64,000 bases of DNA from a bacterium (lineage in GTDB: Bacteria; Fidelibacterota; Marinisomatia; Marinisomatales; JAHJCW01). Under the pieces are notes generated by a model. That model had not been told where the DNA came from and did no database searches. It saw only the letters and a list, made by a program, of their open reading frames with translations. Position 1 is the first letter of the stretch. Each line of letters opens with the position of its first letter. The stretch covers positions 141,372 through 205,371 of the forward strand of contig JANQGY010000015.1 of the NCBI GenBank assembly GCA_028282845.1. The letters are read 5' to 3'. Shown here one piece after another: positions 8,611 to 16,562 of the stretch. The translations under genes were made by a program, and so were the position numbers.

Positions 8611-9717
8611 ATGAATCGTTTCAGAACAAATACATTATTAGTGCTTTTGGCATGTTTTGTATTAGTATTTGCCGGATGCTCCCTATTTGAAGGACCGGAA
8701 GGTCCTGAGGGTAAAGACGGTACAGATGGTGCGGATGGTACCGACGGAATTGACGGAATAGATGGAGCTGATGGTCATGTAACATGTCTTGTATGTCACT
8801 CCGATGAGAACCTCGCTCAAAAACAACATGAGTTTGCAGCATCACAGCACAGCTCGGGCGATATTGCTGTCGGCTATGCCGGTGGAAGAAGTTATTGCTA
8901 TCCCTGTCATTCTCATGAGCAATTTGTAGCTTATTCAAATGGTTTCGCGCCACACAATATTTCAAATCCGACAGCTTGGAAATGTTCGACTTGCCACAGT
9001 TTACATACAACATTCGAATATGAAGATTATGCTTTACGTTTAACGGAAGCAGCATCTATTTGGGATGGTGGAACCTTCTTGCTTAAAGGTCAAAGCATGT
9101 TCGACATTGAAGGAAATAGTAATCTTTGTGCCAATTGTCACCAATCGCGTAGAGCCGAACCAGCATTAACAGGCTCAGGCGATACATTTGAGATCACAAG
9201 TCCGCATTACGGACCACATCATGGTGCGCAAACAAATGTTCTAGTTGGTTTAGGTATGGCTGAAATTGCAGGTAGCACAGCATATCCTGATGCCTATTCA
9301 GCTGCACATGCTGAAGTCGCTTGTGTAGGTTGCCATATGAATGAGGGTGATCATAGTTTTGAACCAAGTGTAGAATCATGTGCGAGTTGTCATGCCGGAG
9401 CATCTGACTTCGACATCGGTGGTTTACAAACTGAAATTGAAGCACTGTTAGAGGATTTAAAAGGAAAACTCGAAGCTAAAGGTGTAATTCATGAAGAAAT
9501 TGAAGAGGTATTTGAATTAGATCCTGAAACGGGAGATATAGTTCAAGTCGCTCTTTCTGATGGATACCATCCTGTTATTGGAACACATGATATGGTACTG
9601 GTAAGAGCATTCTTCAATTGGGTAGGATTGCTTGAAGACCGTAGTTTCGGTGTCCATAATCCGGATTATGTAAAAGCTTTATTAGAAAACACTATTGCGG
9701 CAGTTGACGCATTATAA
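8611..9717 (+). CDS. Six-heme c-type cytochrome lipoprotein with collagen-like linker
   Basis: This is a 368-residue lipoprotein with signal and lipobox F-A-G-C23. Right after it, residues 28-55 are ten consecutive Gly-x-y triplets (GPEGPEGKDGTDG and onward), a collagen-like spacer. Six CxxCH heme sites follow at C59, C96, C125, C173, C238 and C257, with many extra His residues as possible distal ligands. The C-terminal 100 residues are acidic and helical and lack hemes. It probably moves electrons at the outer membrane or cell surface, with the linker holding the heme domain away from the lipid anchor. AGGAGAG lies just before the ATG, and a strong terminator follows. It stands alone in its transcription unit. 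Confidence 0.88.
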   Translation: MNRFRTNTLLVLLACFVLVFAGCSLFEGPEGPEGKDGTDGADGTDGIDGIDGADGHVTCLVCHSDENLAQKQHEFAASQHSSGDIAVGYAGGRSYCYPCHSHEQFVAYSNGFAPHNISNPTAWKCSTCHSLHTTFEYEDYALRLTEAASIWDGGTFLLKGQSMFDIEGNSNLCANCHQSRRAEPALTGSGDTFEITSPHYGPHHGAQTNVLVGLGMAEIAGSTAYPDAYSAAHAEVACVGCHMNEGDHSFEPSVESCASCHAGASDFDIGGLQTEIEALLEDLKGKLEAKGVIHEEIEEVFELDPETGDIVQVALSDGYHPVIGTHDMVLVRAFFNWVGLLEDRSFGVHNPDYVKALLENTIAAVDAL

Positions 9718-9734
9718 TAGAAGTAGTATGCTAA

Positions 9735-9769
9735 TAAAAAAGGGACGTTATAAAACGTCCCTTTTTTAT
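9735..9769. terminator. Strong bidirectional terminator
   Basis: The hairpin AAAAAGGGACGTT/AACGTCCCTTTTTT is a long perfect stem with a short loop. It has an A-tract on one side and a T-tract on the other. It can stop transcription of the plus-strand cytochrome gene and of the minus-strand ACT-domain gene, which converge here. Confidence 0.9.
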
Positions 9770-9786
9770 ATAATCTGATTTAATTC

Positions 9787-10200
9787 CTATAACGAAAGCG
9801 CCTCGGAGGCTTCTTCATATTCATCCGGTCGGACGTAAATGATATAGCCATAGCTGCCTTGTCCATCGGCTATCGCCGTTGATGAAGCGACATTTACATT
9901 GGCATTATTCAATCTTTCATGTACTTCAACTAAAGCACCTAATTTATCCGAACCTTGCACTAATATTGCATGGTAAGGTCCGTCCAAGCTTAAGCCGGCT
10001 CGCTCGGCAACGCTTATCAGTTTGGCATCATCCTCTGGGAAAAGTGTTATTTGTGATCTTTCCGGACCAATATGCGAAATATTAAAGGCAAATTGATTCA
10101 CACCAACGTCTGCTAAAACTGATAATATTTTGTGTGCTTCGCCGGGTTTATCCTGGGTAATAGTGTAATAGTAATTGAGCTTTTGAACTTTGAATGACAT
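9787..10200 (-). CDS. Tandem ACT-domain protein
   Basis: This is a 137-residue protein. Residues 8-65 contain the ACT pattern TITQDKPGEAHKILSVLADVGVN, abbreviated here to its core DKPGEAHKIL. Residues 75-130 form a second ACT-like unit with LGALVEVHERLNNANVNV as its helix. No catalytic domain is attached. Free-standing ACT pairs usually bind amino acids and regulate metabolism. The ligand is unknown. It lies between the terminator and tRNA-Gln. Confidence 0.75.
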   Translation of the reverse strand: MSFKVQKLNYYYTITQDKPGEAHKILSVLADVGVNQFAFNISHIGPERSQITLFPEDDAKLISVAERAGLSLDGPYHAILVQGSDKLGALVEVHERLNNANVNVASSTAIADGQGSYGYIIYVRPDEYEEASEALSL

Positions 10201-10227
10201 ACATACTCCTTATTTTATGAAAGAAGC

Positions 10228-10296
10228 TGGGGAGCAGGGATTCGAACCCCGATAGCAGGAACCAGAATCCTGAGTCTTGCCGTTAGACGACTCCCC
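10228..10296 (-). tRNA. tRNA-Gln(CTG)
   Basis: The acceptor GGGGAGT pairs with GCTCCCC and the discriminator is A. The anticodon stem CAGGA/TCCTG encloses loop TTCTGGT, giving anticodon CTG. The T loop is TTCGAAT. The D region is compact. It fits with the glnS gene present in this window. Confidence 0.92.
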
Positions 10297-10350
10297 AATT
10301 CCAAAAATTAAAACAGGTAAAATTAATATTTGAGTAATCTATTCGACAAT

Positions 10351-11397
10351 CTATTTCAACAAGATAGCTTTCTTTATTTTTATCCCGTTTGCAGAGCTAA
10401 GTTTAAAAAAGTAGGTGCCGCTTGGATGTCCCGCTGCATTCCACTGTGCCGTATGATTACCTTGTTGAAACATCTCGTTATCAACAATCGTTGCTATCTT
10501 TTTACCGCTTAAACTGTAAACTTCCAAAGAAATCGGTGAATTATCTTTGATCGAAAATGAAATATTGGTTACCGGATTAAATGGATTGGGATAAACATTA
10601 TCCAATGAAAAATCTGCAGGAGAACCGGTTATCTCATCTTCCGTATCCAAATACTGATCAAAGTTTGCTTCGACAGCCTGATATACTTCCCCTGTTCCAA
10701 AATCCTGAACCACGAATACCATAGAATGATTTGCTAATTCGTTAGTCAGAGTTACGTCAATCGAGCCTTCAAACACTTGCAATAAATTGTTGGCGTTAGA
10801 TAAATCTACCGCTATTCCATTTTCATCAGGTACGATATCCCGAACAATATGGTTATGAATCTGTAAGCCATTTGGAGCTGAATGATTAATAGCACTTTCA
10901 GTAACAAAAGCGATCAGTTTAAGATTGTTTGAGGCAATTACACTCTCTGAGCTTACATTCGTACTGTAGTTAATTGCCGAATTAGTTTGGTTAAGCTTGG
11001 CAGTGCCGGCAGATAGCTCAGTTGAGATTGAAATAGGTGTGTCAACTGCTAAGCGATTGTTTATCTCGTTAGTAATATTTGATACGGAATACACCCAAGG
11101 CGGTTCCCTCAAACCGTCAACATAACAGGTTGGATAGCCTGTAAATGGTAAACCAATACTTGGGTAAAAATTGAGCCTGCTTGCCATTTCAAGTTGGTAA
11201 AATATATCACCACTTGGACTTGGATGAAATTGGAGTAATATACTTGTGTTTGAATTAGCTTGCTTCGCTTGTTCTACTATCGGATCCACTGATGCACAAG
11301 TCGGTCACCAAGTTGCCGTGAATAATTCTAACAGTACATTGCGTTGTACAGCAAACACTGTTGAAAACAATATTAAGCTAACGATTATTTTTTTCAT
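10351..11397 (-). CDS. Omp28-like thioredoxin-fold protein, predicted selenoprotein (TGA at 11305-11307 read as Sec31), with type IX sorting tail
   Basis: The conventional reading starts at a GTG at 11289 and loses the N-terminus. Reading from ATG 11397, which has GAGAGG just upstream, gives a clean signal peptide (residues 1-16) and then VLLELFTATW, TGA, PTCASVDP. The TGA at codon 31 falls exactly at the first Cys of the W-C-x-x-C active site of Omp28/thioredoxin-like proteins, giving U31-P-T-C34. The cis-Pro loop YPTCYVDG at about 88-95 supports the fold. The C-terminus from about 267 (NVYPNPFNPV) is a type A sorting domain for secretion through a type IX-like system. It is the third gene of a TlpA, outer-membrane protein, Omp28-like operon. 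Function by inference is extracytoplasmic thiol or selenol redox. The alternative is a pseudogene or sequencing error. Confidence 0.75.
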
Positions 11398-11426
11398 TAT
11401 ATCCTCTCGGTTACCTAACGATTCAA

Positions 11427-13283
11427 TTAAAAATATGTTGTAAAACCAACCCGTAAACCATCATTGAATGGTTGGATAATTTTACAAACACCATTTCGGC
11501 ATTGCAAACCGCCTTTTTCCGATCCGTAAAATAAATTAAAACGGTACTTACTTGAAATATATAATAGTAAGTCAATTGAAAGCCAAGTTAAATCCGTTTC
11601 AAATCCAAATGATTTCCACAGTTCCTCGATCGGATTCAGATCAATATTTTCGGAATTAACACCAAATTCATAATACTTGTCCCATTCAACTGCAAAATTT
11701 ATTCCCCATACCGGTGATTTTTGTATTCCTAATTGTAATATTGAAATATTTTGATATTTCTTAGAATTTGTAATATCATCAATTCTTTCATAGAAAAAAG
11801 AAGTCTCAAAATCATTTTGAATACCTTGATTCTTTACTTCGGATCTAATCCCTTTCTTTAATTGTTGCCACTGATATTTCATTTCAAGCGAATAACCGTT
11901 TGAAAAAGAGTAGCTTAAATCCAATGGCAAGGTAAGTGCATCTACAAATTCATAAGATAATGAATCGTATGAAACAGTTTTTATATTTTCTAATACCAAT
12001 AAACTCTGCGATGCTTTTGATATTCCAAGTCTAACTGACAGTTTATCATCAAATAAATAGGATACAATTTCGCCATAGATTTCCGAATATGGATTGGCTC
12101 CAGGAGTTCTAATCGGCATTAAAACCGAACTTTGGTCTTTTGTCCAGTTTCCTCTTTGCCAAGCATACTCTCCGATTGTTCTACTCCATTCAGTATTGCT
12201 ACTACCGCTGTTATAGTTTAATAAAACATTCGCATTTTGGTTTAATGCTCCGCTCAGGGTAATTTGATAGCCCACTTCATCATTCCTGTCCATTTGATGT
12301 ATATTTCGGTTAAGTAAAGTACTTGAATGTTCCAAAAATGTTAGAGGTGGATTTTGATAGATTAAGGCACCTTCAGGATAAGGATAGGAAATTCTCATAG
12401 TAGGATCCATTACTGCAAAATTATATTTTTTGTAATCAATTGTTAACGACCAATTTCCTAAATACTTATTGATTATCCCGTAGATTCCATATCCTTGATG
12501 TTCTTCTCGAGTAATTGAATCTATCGAAAAATCCGTTGTGTTGGTCTCTAAGAAATATAATTCCGGATCAATTTTGACTTTTTTAAAAACTGCATCAAAT
12601 GCCAAGTCCCAGGTATCTGAATTAACTTCCGCTGAATATCCGATTAATATATTTTTAGAATTTGATTGATCCTCACTAATTGTTCCTCGCGAGATTAGAT
12701 GAAAATCAGAGTCCACCATCAATAATGATAATCCGTTTTGCAATATTCCGATACTATACCCCACCCTTCCGGCAAATAATCTATTATTGACCGACTCATC
12801 ATGCTTGCGCAAATCCGTATTAAACGGCGTTGACTGATATTGTTTACGGGAACCTGCAAAAATATCAATTTCTAAATTATTTTTATTTAACAGTAATCCA
12901 ACCCCACGCACACTATTGTCAAAATTGATCTGTTGATCCTCAAATTGACTGAGAATAAGTCCCCTGTCCCAACTACGGTAAATATCCCCCGCCTCAATTG
13001 ACCAACTATCGCTATCGTAATTGATCAAGAATCTTCGGACGGTGTTTAAACTTCTGCCGTATTCCGGTGGATTACTGTATTCATACTGCAACCAAGCTGA
13101 AATATTTTTCCACTCGGCATTTAAATTCAATAGCAGTTCCGTATATTCAAAATCCAATTTTTCGTATGTATCGTTGTATTGGGTTCCATCACCTATTTTG
13201 GCATCAATATTTCCGGAAACCGATAATCCTTGCGGCAGAATAAATTGGACAAATAATAGAACTAAAAAGATTAAATATTTCAT
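11427..13283 (-). CDS. DUF6029-like outer-membrane protein
   Basis: This is a roughly 618-residue protein with a signal peptide (MKYLIFLVLLFVQFILPQG) and then alternating hydrophobic and polar strands rich in Tyr, Trp and Asn. It ends in an aromatic residue (FTTYF), as outer-membrane beta-barrels do. The N-terminal region around SGNIDAKIGDGTQYN and YEYSNPPEYGRS resembles the DUF6029 family, which I recall beside TlpA and Omp28 genes in FCB bacteria. The ATG at 13283 is chosen over a TTG at 13295. It lies 41 nt after tlpA and 29 nt before the Sec-containing gene, so the three probably form one functional unit. Confidence 0.65.
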   Translation of the reverse strand: MKYLIFLVLLFVQFILPQGLSVSGNIDAKIGDGTQYNDTYEKLDFEYTELLLNLNAEWKNISAWLQYEYSNPPEYGRSLNTVRRFLINYDSDSWSIEAGDIYRSWDRGLILSQFEDQQINFDNSVRGVGLLLNKNNLEIDIFAGSRKQYQSTPFNTDLRKHDESVNNRLFAGRVGYSIGILQNGLSLLMVDSDFHLISRGTISEDQSNSKNILIGYSAEVNSDTWDLAFDAVFKKVKIDPELYFLETNTTDFSIDSITREEHQGYGIYGIINKYLGNWSLTIDYKKYNFAVMDPTMRISYPYPEGALIYQNPPLTFLEHSSTLLNRNIHQMDRNDEVGYQITLSGALNQNANVLLNYNSGSSNTEWSRTIGEYAWQRGNWTKDQSSVLMPIRTPGANPYSEIYGEIVSYLFDDKLSVRLGISKASQSLLVLENIKTVSYDSLSYEFVDALTLPLDLSYSFSNGYSLEMKYQWQQLKKGIRSEVKNQGIQNDFETSFFYERIDDITNSKKYQNISILQLGIQKSPVWGINFAVEWDKYYEFGVNSENIDLNPIEELWKSFGFETDLTWLSIDLLLYISSKYRFNLFYGSEKGGLQCRNGVCKIIQPFNDGLRVGFTTYF

Positions 13284-13324
13284 GCGATCAAGCAATGATA
13301 TCCCAAAGTTGAATTAATCGGAGA

Positions 13325-13813
13325 TCAATCGTGTGAAAGCCCTAATGCTTTTCTAATTTCTGTCTCCATAATTCTTTCATCGCCGGGAATATAGCCTTGA
13401 TGTCGCCATAAAATAGTTCGATCGCTATTTATTAAAATACTAGTGGGGACAACTTGGGCACCAAGTTTTTTAAAAATTTGACCATTGGGGTCCAAACCGA
13501 CTTTAAAATCGTAATTATTAGTTTTTATAAAGGATCGCACACGAGCGAATGATCGGGTTTTATCTTCGTTAATTGCTAACACACCAAGAGCATCGTACTT
13601 TTTTACGAATTTATCAAGGTAGCGCATCTCCTTTTTACAAGGAGCACACCAAGTTGCCCAAAAATTTATGAGCAACGGACCATCTTGTACTAACGAATCA
13701 ATGCTGACCAATTCTCCTGATAATAGTTTTAATTCAATATTTGGAATGGTTTTATTTTGGGCAAATAGGATTGAACCCAATATTAGTGCAAATATAATTT
13801 TTTTATTTAACAT
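13325..13813 (-). CDS. TlpA/ResA-type thioredoxin-like protein
   Basis: This is a 162-residue exported protein with signal peptide 1-18. It has the active site NFWATWCAPCK (C56, C59) and the cis-Pro segment QVVPTSILI. It belongs to the AhpC/TSA-Redoxin TlpA group and reduces disulfides outside the cytoplasm, often for cytochrome c maturation. The ATG overlaps the end of gltX by 11 bp. Here the Cys-Cys form sits next to a predicted Sec-Cys form in the same operon. Confidence 0.88.
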   Translation of the reverse strand: MLNKKIIFALILGSILFAQNKTIPNIELKLLSGELVSIDSLVQDGPLLINFWATWCAPCKKEMRYLDKFVKKYDALGVLAINEDKTRSFARVRSFIKTNNYDFKVGLDPNGQIFKKLGAQVVPTSILINSDRTILWRHQGYIPGDERIMETEIRKALGLSHD

Positions 13814-15236
13814 TTAGCGGTAACCTAATGATTGCCTTATTTAATCTGTTGATACAAATTTCCTTACCCAATAGTTCCATCATTTCAAAAAGTGACGGCC
13901 CTGATGCAATACCGCTCAAAGCTAATCTTGTAGGATGAATAATTTTTCCGGCAGATATATTTTCTCTTTCAGATAGAAATCTCAATGAATTTTCAATATT
14001 TTGATGATTCCAATTATTAATGACATTCAGTTTTTGAATAAATTTTTCCATCAACTCATTCACAGATTTATCCTTCCATCTTTTTCTTACGGCTTTTTCT
14101 TCATACTCTGTAGGATCATCGAAAAAATAATTAGTTTTATGTGTAATATCTTTTAATGTCTTAATTCTATCAAAATTTAATTCAATAACATCATTGACAT
14201 ATTCTTTGTCCTTATTTTTTGTCCAATCAGGTTTAAACTCATTTATAAAATCATATATGTTATGAATTGTTTTATTCTTTAAGTGTTGATAATTAACCCA
14301 AACTAATTTCTGTTCATCAAATACCGCACTTTTTTTCTGAATCCTGTCAATATCAAATGCACTTATCAATTCAGCAGTTGTAAATATCTCCTGCTCAGTA
14401 CCCGGATTCCAACCAAGCAAAGCTAAGTAATTCGTTAATGCTTCCGGTAAATAGCCCTGTTCGCGATATTCCTGAACGCCGGTTGCACCATGACGTTTGC
14501 TCAGGCGTCTCTTATCAGCCCCAAGGATCATTGGCAAATGCGCAAAAACAGGTATAGAATAATTAAGGGCGTTGCAAATAATAATCTGTTTGTGAGTATT
14601 GGAAACATGGTCTTCCCCGCGGATGACATGCGTTATTTCCATATCATTATCATCAACTACTACCACTAAATTATAAACCGGCGTGCCATCAGTGCGGGCG
14701 ATGATAAAATCGTCAAGTTCCTTATTATCTATTTTAATCGTTCCATAAATTTTATCTTCAAAAGATGTAGTTCCTTCAGCAATTTTTATACGAACCGCGA
14801 ACTCAGCACCGTTATCTAAATTTTGTTTAACTTCTTTTTCTGTAAGATTTTTACAAGTTCCCGGGTAAAGGTATGCACCCCCTTTTGCTTCTGCAGCTTG
14901 CCGATCAGCTGCGATTTGCTCTTTTGAACAAAAACAACGATACGCTTTTCCACTCTCTAATAATTTATTAATTACTGATTTATACATTTCCAATCGCTGC
15001 GATTGAAACACAATTTCCTCATCCCATTCCAAACCTAACCATTTCAGCGAATCACAAATCTGATTAGTATATTCCTGCTTGGAGCGAACTTTATCGGTAT
15101 CTTCAATCCTAAGTAAGAATTTGCCATCATTACCTTTAGCAAATAACCAATTGAATAAGGCTGTACGAGCACCCCCAAGATGTAGTTGTCCTGATGGACT
15201 TGGCGCAAAACGAACACGTGGTTTTATACTATTCAT
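13803..15236 (-). CDS. gltX: Glutamyl-tRNA synthetase
   Basis: This class I synthetase has 477 residues. The HIGH-type segment is FAPSPSGQLHLGGA near the N-terminus, and the KMSKS-type loop is ADKRRLSKRHG. The insertion region has C-x-C (YRCFCSKEQ), the partial zinc site seen in many bacterial GluRS. It supplies Glu-tRNA. A separate glnS is present. The ATG at 15236 is well placed. Confidence 0.95.
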   Translation of the reverse strand: MNSIKPRVRFAPSPSGQLHLGGARTALFNWLFAKGNDGKFLLRIEDTDKVRSKQEYTNQICDSLKWLGLEWDEEIVFQSQRLEMYKSVINKLLESGKAYRCFCSKEQIAADRQAAEAKGGAYLYPGTCKNLTEKEVKQNLDNGAEFAVRIKIAEGTTSFEDKIYGTIKIDNKELDDFIIARTDGTPVYNLVVVVDDNDMEITHVIRGEDHVSNTHKQIIICNALNYSIPVFAHLPMILGADKRRLSKRHGATGVQEYREQGYLPEALTNYLALLGWNPGTEQEIFTTAELISAFDIDRIQKKSAVFDEQKLVWVNYQHLKNKTIHNIYDFINEFKPDWTKNKDKEYVNDVIELNFDRIKTLKDITHKTNYFFDDPTEYEEKAVRKRWKDKSVNELMEKFIQKLNVINNWNHQNIENSLRFLSERENISAGKIIHPTRLALSGIASGPSLFEMMELLGKEICINRLNKAIIRLPLNVK

Positions 15237-15287
15237 GGTGCAGGTAATTTATTCTGAATTAGGTATGAATTAAAATCTATTTGAGCC

Positions 15288-15743
15288 CTATTTAGCAGAA
15301 CTTCTTTTTCTGCCATTATTATAAATCTCAATGAATTCATCAACGCTTAAAGCTGCGATTGCTTTTCCAATCAGCTCAAGAGGTAAGTTATCAATCTTTT
15401 TAAATCTAACACAACTTTTACCCATATCCATTCTTTTGCCGGTAGATTTATATTCAAATATGAATTCTTCCCTCAATTGCTCACTTGCGTAAATACCTGA
15501 TAAATACACAGCCATATAATTTTTTTGAGAGGCAAGCGCAGCAAACATTAATGGCTGATTATTGTAAGTATTCGGAAAAATTGTAAAGGGAACTTGATAA
15601 GAGATCATTCCCCAATTCATTACTTCTTTGATTCCTTTGGGAAGATTCTTTAGGATCACATCACGGACTTGGGAGATTTGCTCTTTCCGATCTTCCGGTA
15701 AATCATCTAAATATTCTTTAACTGTTTTAGCTTTACTCTGCAT
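15288..15743 (-). CDS. DUF1801 (YdhG-like) protein
   Basis: The longest frame starts at 15842 inside the tRNA-Ser gene, and those 33 residues are a tRNA artefact. The first plausible ATG is at 15743 (MQSKAKTV). The 151-residue protein has the DUF1801 pattern: helix YLDDLPEDRKEQI, then MNWGMISYQVP, and C-terminal KSCVRFKKIDNLPLE. The family folds like YdhG and its biochemical function is unsettled. Confidence 0.8.
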   Translation of the reverse strand: MQSKAKTVKEYLDDLPEDRKEQISQVRDVILKNLPKGIKEVMNWGMISYQVPFTIFPNTYNNQPLMFAALASQKNYMAVYLSGIYASEQLREEFIFEYKSTGKRMDMGKSCVRFKKIDNLPLELIGKAIAALSVDEFIEIYNNGRKRSSAK

Positions 15744-15763
15744 AATGGAGATTGGGTTAGTTG

Positions 15764-15848
15764 CGGAGAGGGCGGGATTCGAACCCGCGGTATCTTGCGA
15801 TACGCACGCTTTCCAAGCGTGTGGCTTAAGCCGCTCACCCACCTCTCC
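15764..15848 (-). tRNA. tRNA-Ser(GGA)
   Basis: The acceptor GGAGAGG pairs with CCTCTCC and the discriminator is G. The anticodon stem CACGC/GCGTG encloses loop TTGGAAA, giving anticodon GGA. The long variable arm GTATCGCAAGATAC identifies class II Ser. Confidence 0.95.
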
Positions 15849-15872
15849 CAGTTATCAAACTAACGGTACTTG

Positions 15873-15958
15873 CGGAGGGGGAGGGATTCGAACCCCCGGT
15901 CCGCGAAACGGACAACGGTTTTCAAGACCGCCGCATTCAACCGCTCTGCCACCCCTCC
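15873..15958 (-). tRNA. tRNA-Ser(TGA)
   Basis: The acceptor GGAGGGG pairs with CCCCTCC and the discriminator is G. The anticodon loop CTTGAAA gives anticodon TGA. The long variable arm is GTCCGTTTCGCGGAC. It is 24 nt upstream of tRNA-Ser(GGA) on the same strand. This is an ordinary Ser tRNA, not tRNA-Sec: the acceptor stem is 7 bp, and the D and variable arms are standard. Confidence 0.95.
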
Positions 15959-15964
15959 AAAATA

Positions 15965-16501
15965 TTATTCTTTATTATCAGTCGGTTCAACTGCTTTTTC
16001 CTCAGCCGGTGCTTCGGTTTTTTCGGGTTCCTCTGATTTAGGTTTCTCAGCTTTTTTATCTTCAACTTTTACTTTGGTGCTGTCTTTTGGTTTGGTTTTC
16101 TCTGCTTTATCCTCTTTAGTTTCAACCGATTCCTTTACCTCAACCTCAGATTCTTTTGTTTCTTTTGGCTTCTCCTGCTTTACTTCGGTTTGTTCTACTG
16201 AATCTTCTTGCATCTTGGCTTCTTTAGTTTCTTCCTTTACTGTCTCTTCCATTGTAGAAACTTCCTCCTTACTTTCATGAATTGAGGCCATCTCTTTGGC
16301 CATTTCTTCGATCTCTTTTTCCATTCGGGCTAAAGCCTGATCTATATTTTCATTTGGTCCTAATCGGACAAAACTTTCATTAAAGCGCCAGTTACCTGTT
16401 TTTTCCGAACGTTCACTTTTAATATATTTGATTGTTTTCCACTCTTTGTGTCCCTTGTGCCTTGCAGCTTTCTCTGCAAAACTCATCTGTTTTTTAGCCA
16501 T
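15965..16501 (-). CDS. Small basic protein with Lys/Glu/Thr-rich low-complexity tail
   Basis: This is a 178-residue protein. Residues 1-60 are basic and ordered-looking (KEWKTIKYIKSERSEKTGN, then WRFNESFV), faintly like the DUF4295 family of FCB bacteria. Residues 75-178 are nearly all Glu, Lys, Val, Thr, Ser and Pro and likely disordered. GGAGTA precedes the ATG. It ends 7 nt before tRNA-Ser(TGA). The function is unknown. A nucleic-acid or ribosome-associated role is possible from the basic head and acidic tail. Confidence 0.6.
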   Translation of the reverse strand: MAKKQMSFAEKAARHKGHKEWKTIKYIKSERSEKTGNWRFNESFVRLGPNENIDQALARMEKEIEEMAKEMASIHESKEEVSTMEETVKEETKEAKMQEDSVEQTEVKQEKPKETKESEVEVKESVETKEDKAEKTKPKDSTKVKVEDKKAEKPKSEEPEKTEAPAEEKAVEPTDNKE

Positions 16502-16562
16502 GCTATATCATACTCCTAAAATTTTGCCGGCGAATTTACTCGTAAATAATTATATCTTCAAT

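Noticed and set aside
10351..11289. Ordinary gene starting at GTG 11289
   Set aside because: It would lack a signal peptide and half of the redox motif despite a secretion tail. The upstream ATG with a good ribosome site and read-through of TGA explains all three.
15744..15842. N-terminal extension of the DUF1801 frame
   Set aside because: The 33 residues lie inside tRNA-Ser(GGA), and the family similarity begins at the internal ATG.
15873..15958. tRNA-Ser(TGA) considered as tRNA-Sec
   Set aside because: A seryl tRNA with anticodon UGA reads UCA. tRNA-Sec would have anticodon UCA, an 8-bp acceptor and a longer D stem.
15628..16280. Overlapping plus-strand frames rich in Ser and Thr
   Set aside because: They are antisense to tRNA-Ser genes and to the low-complexity tail gene, and have no ribosome site or family motif.
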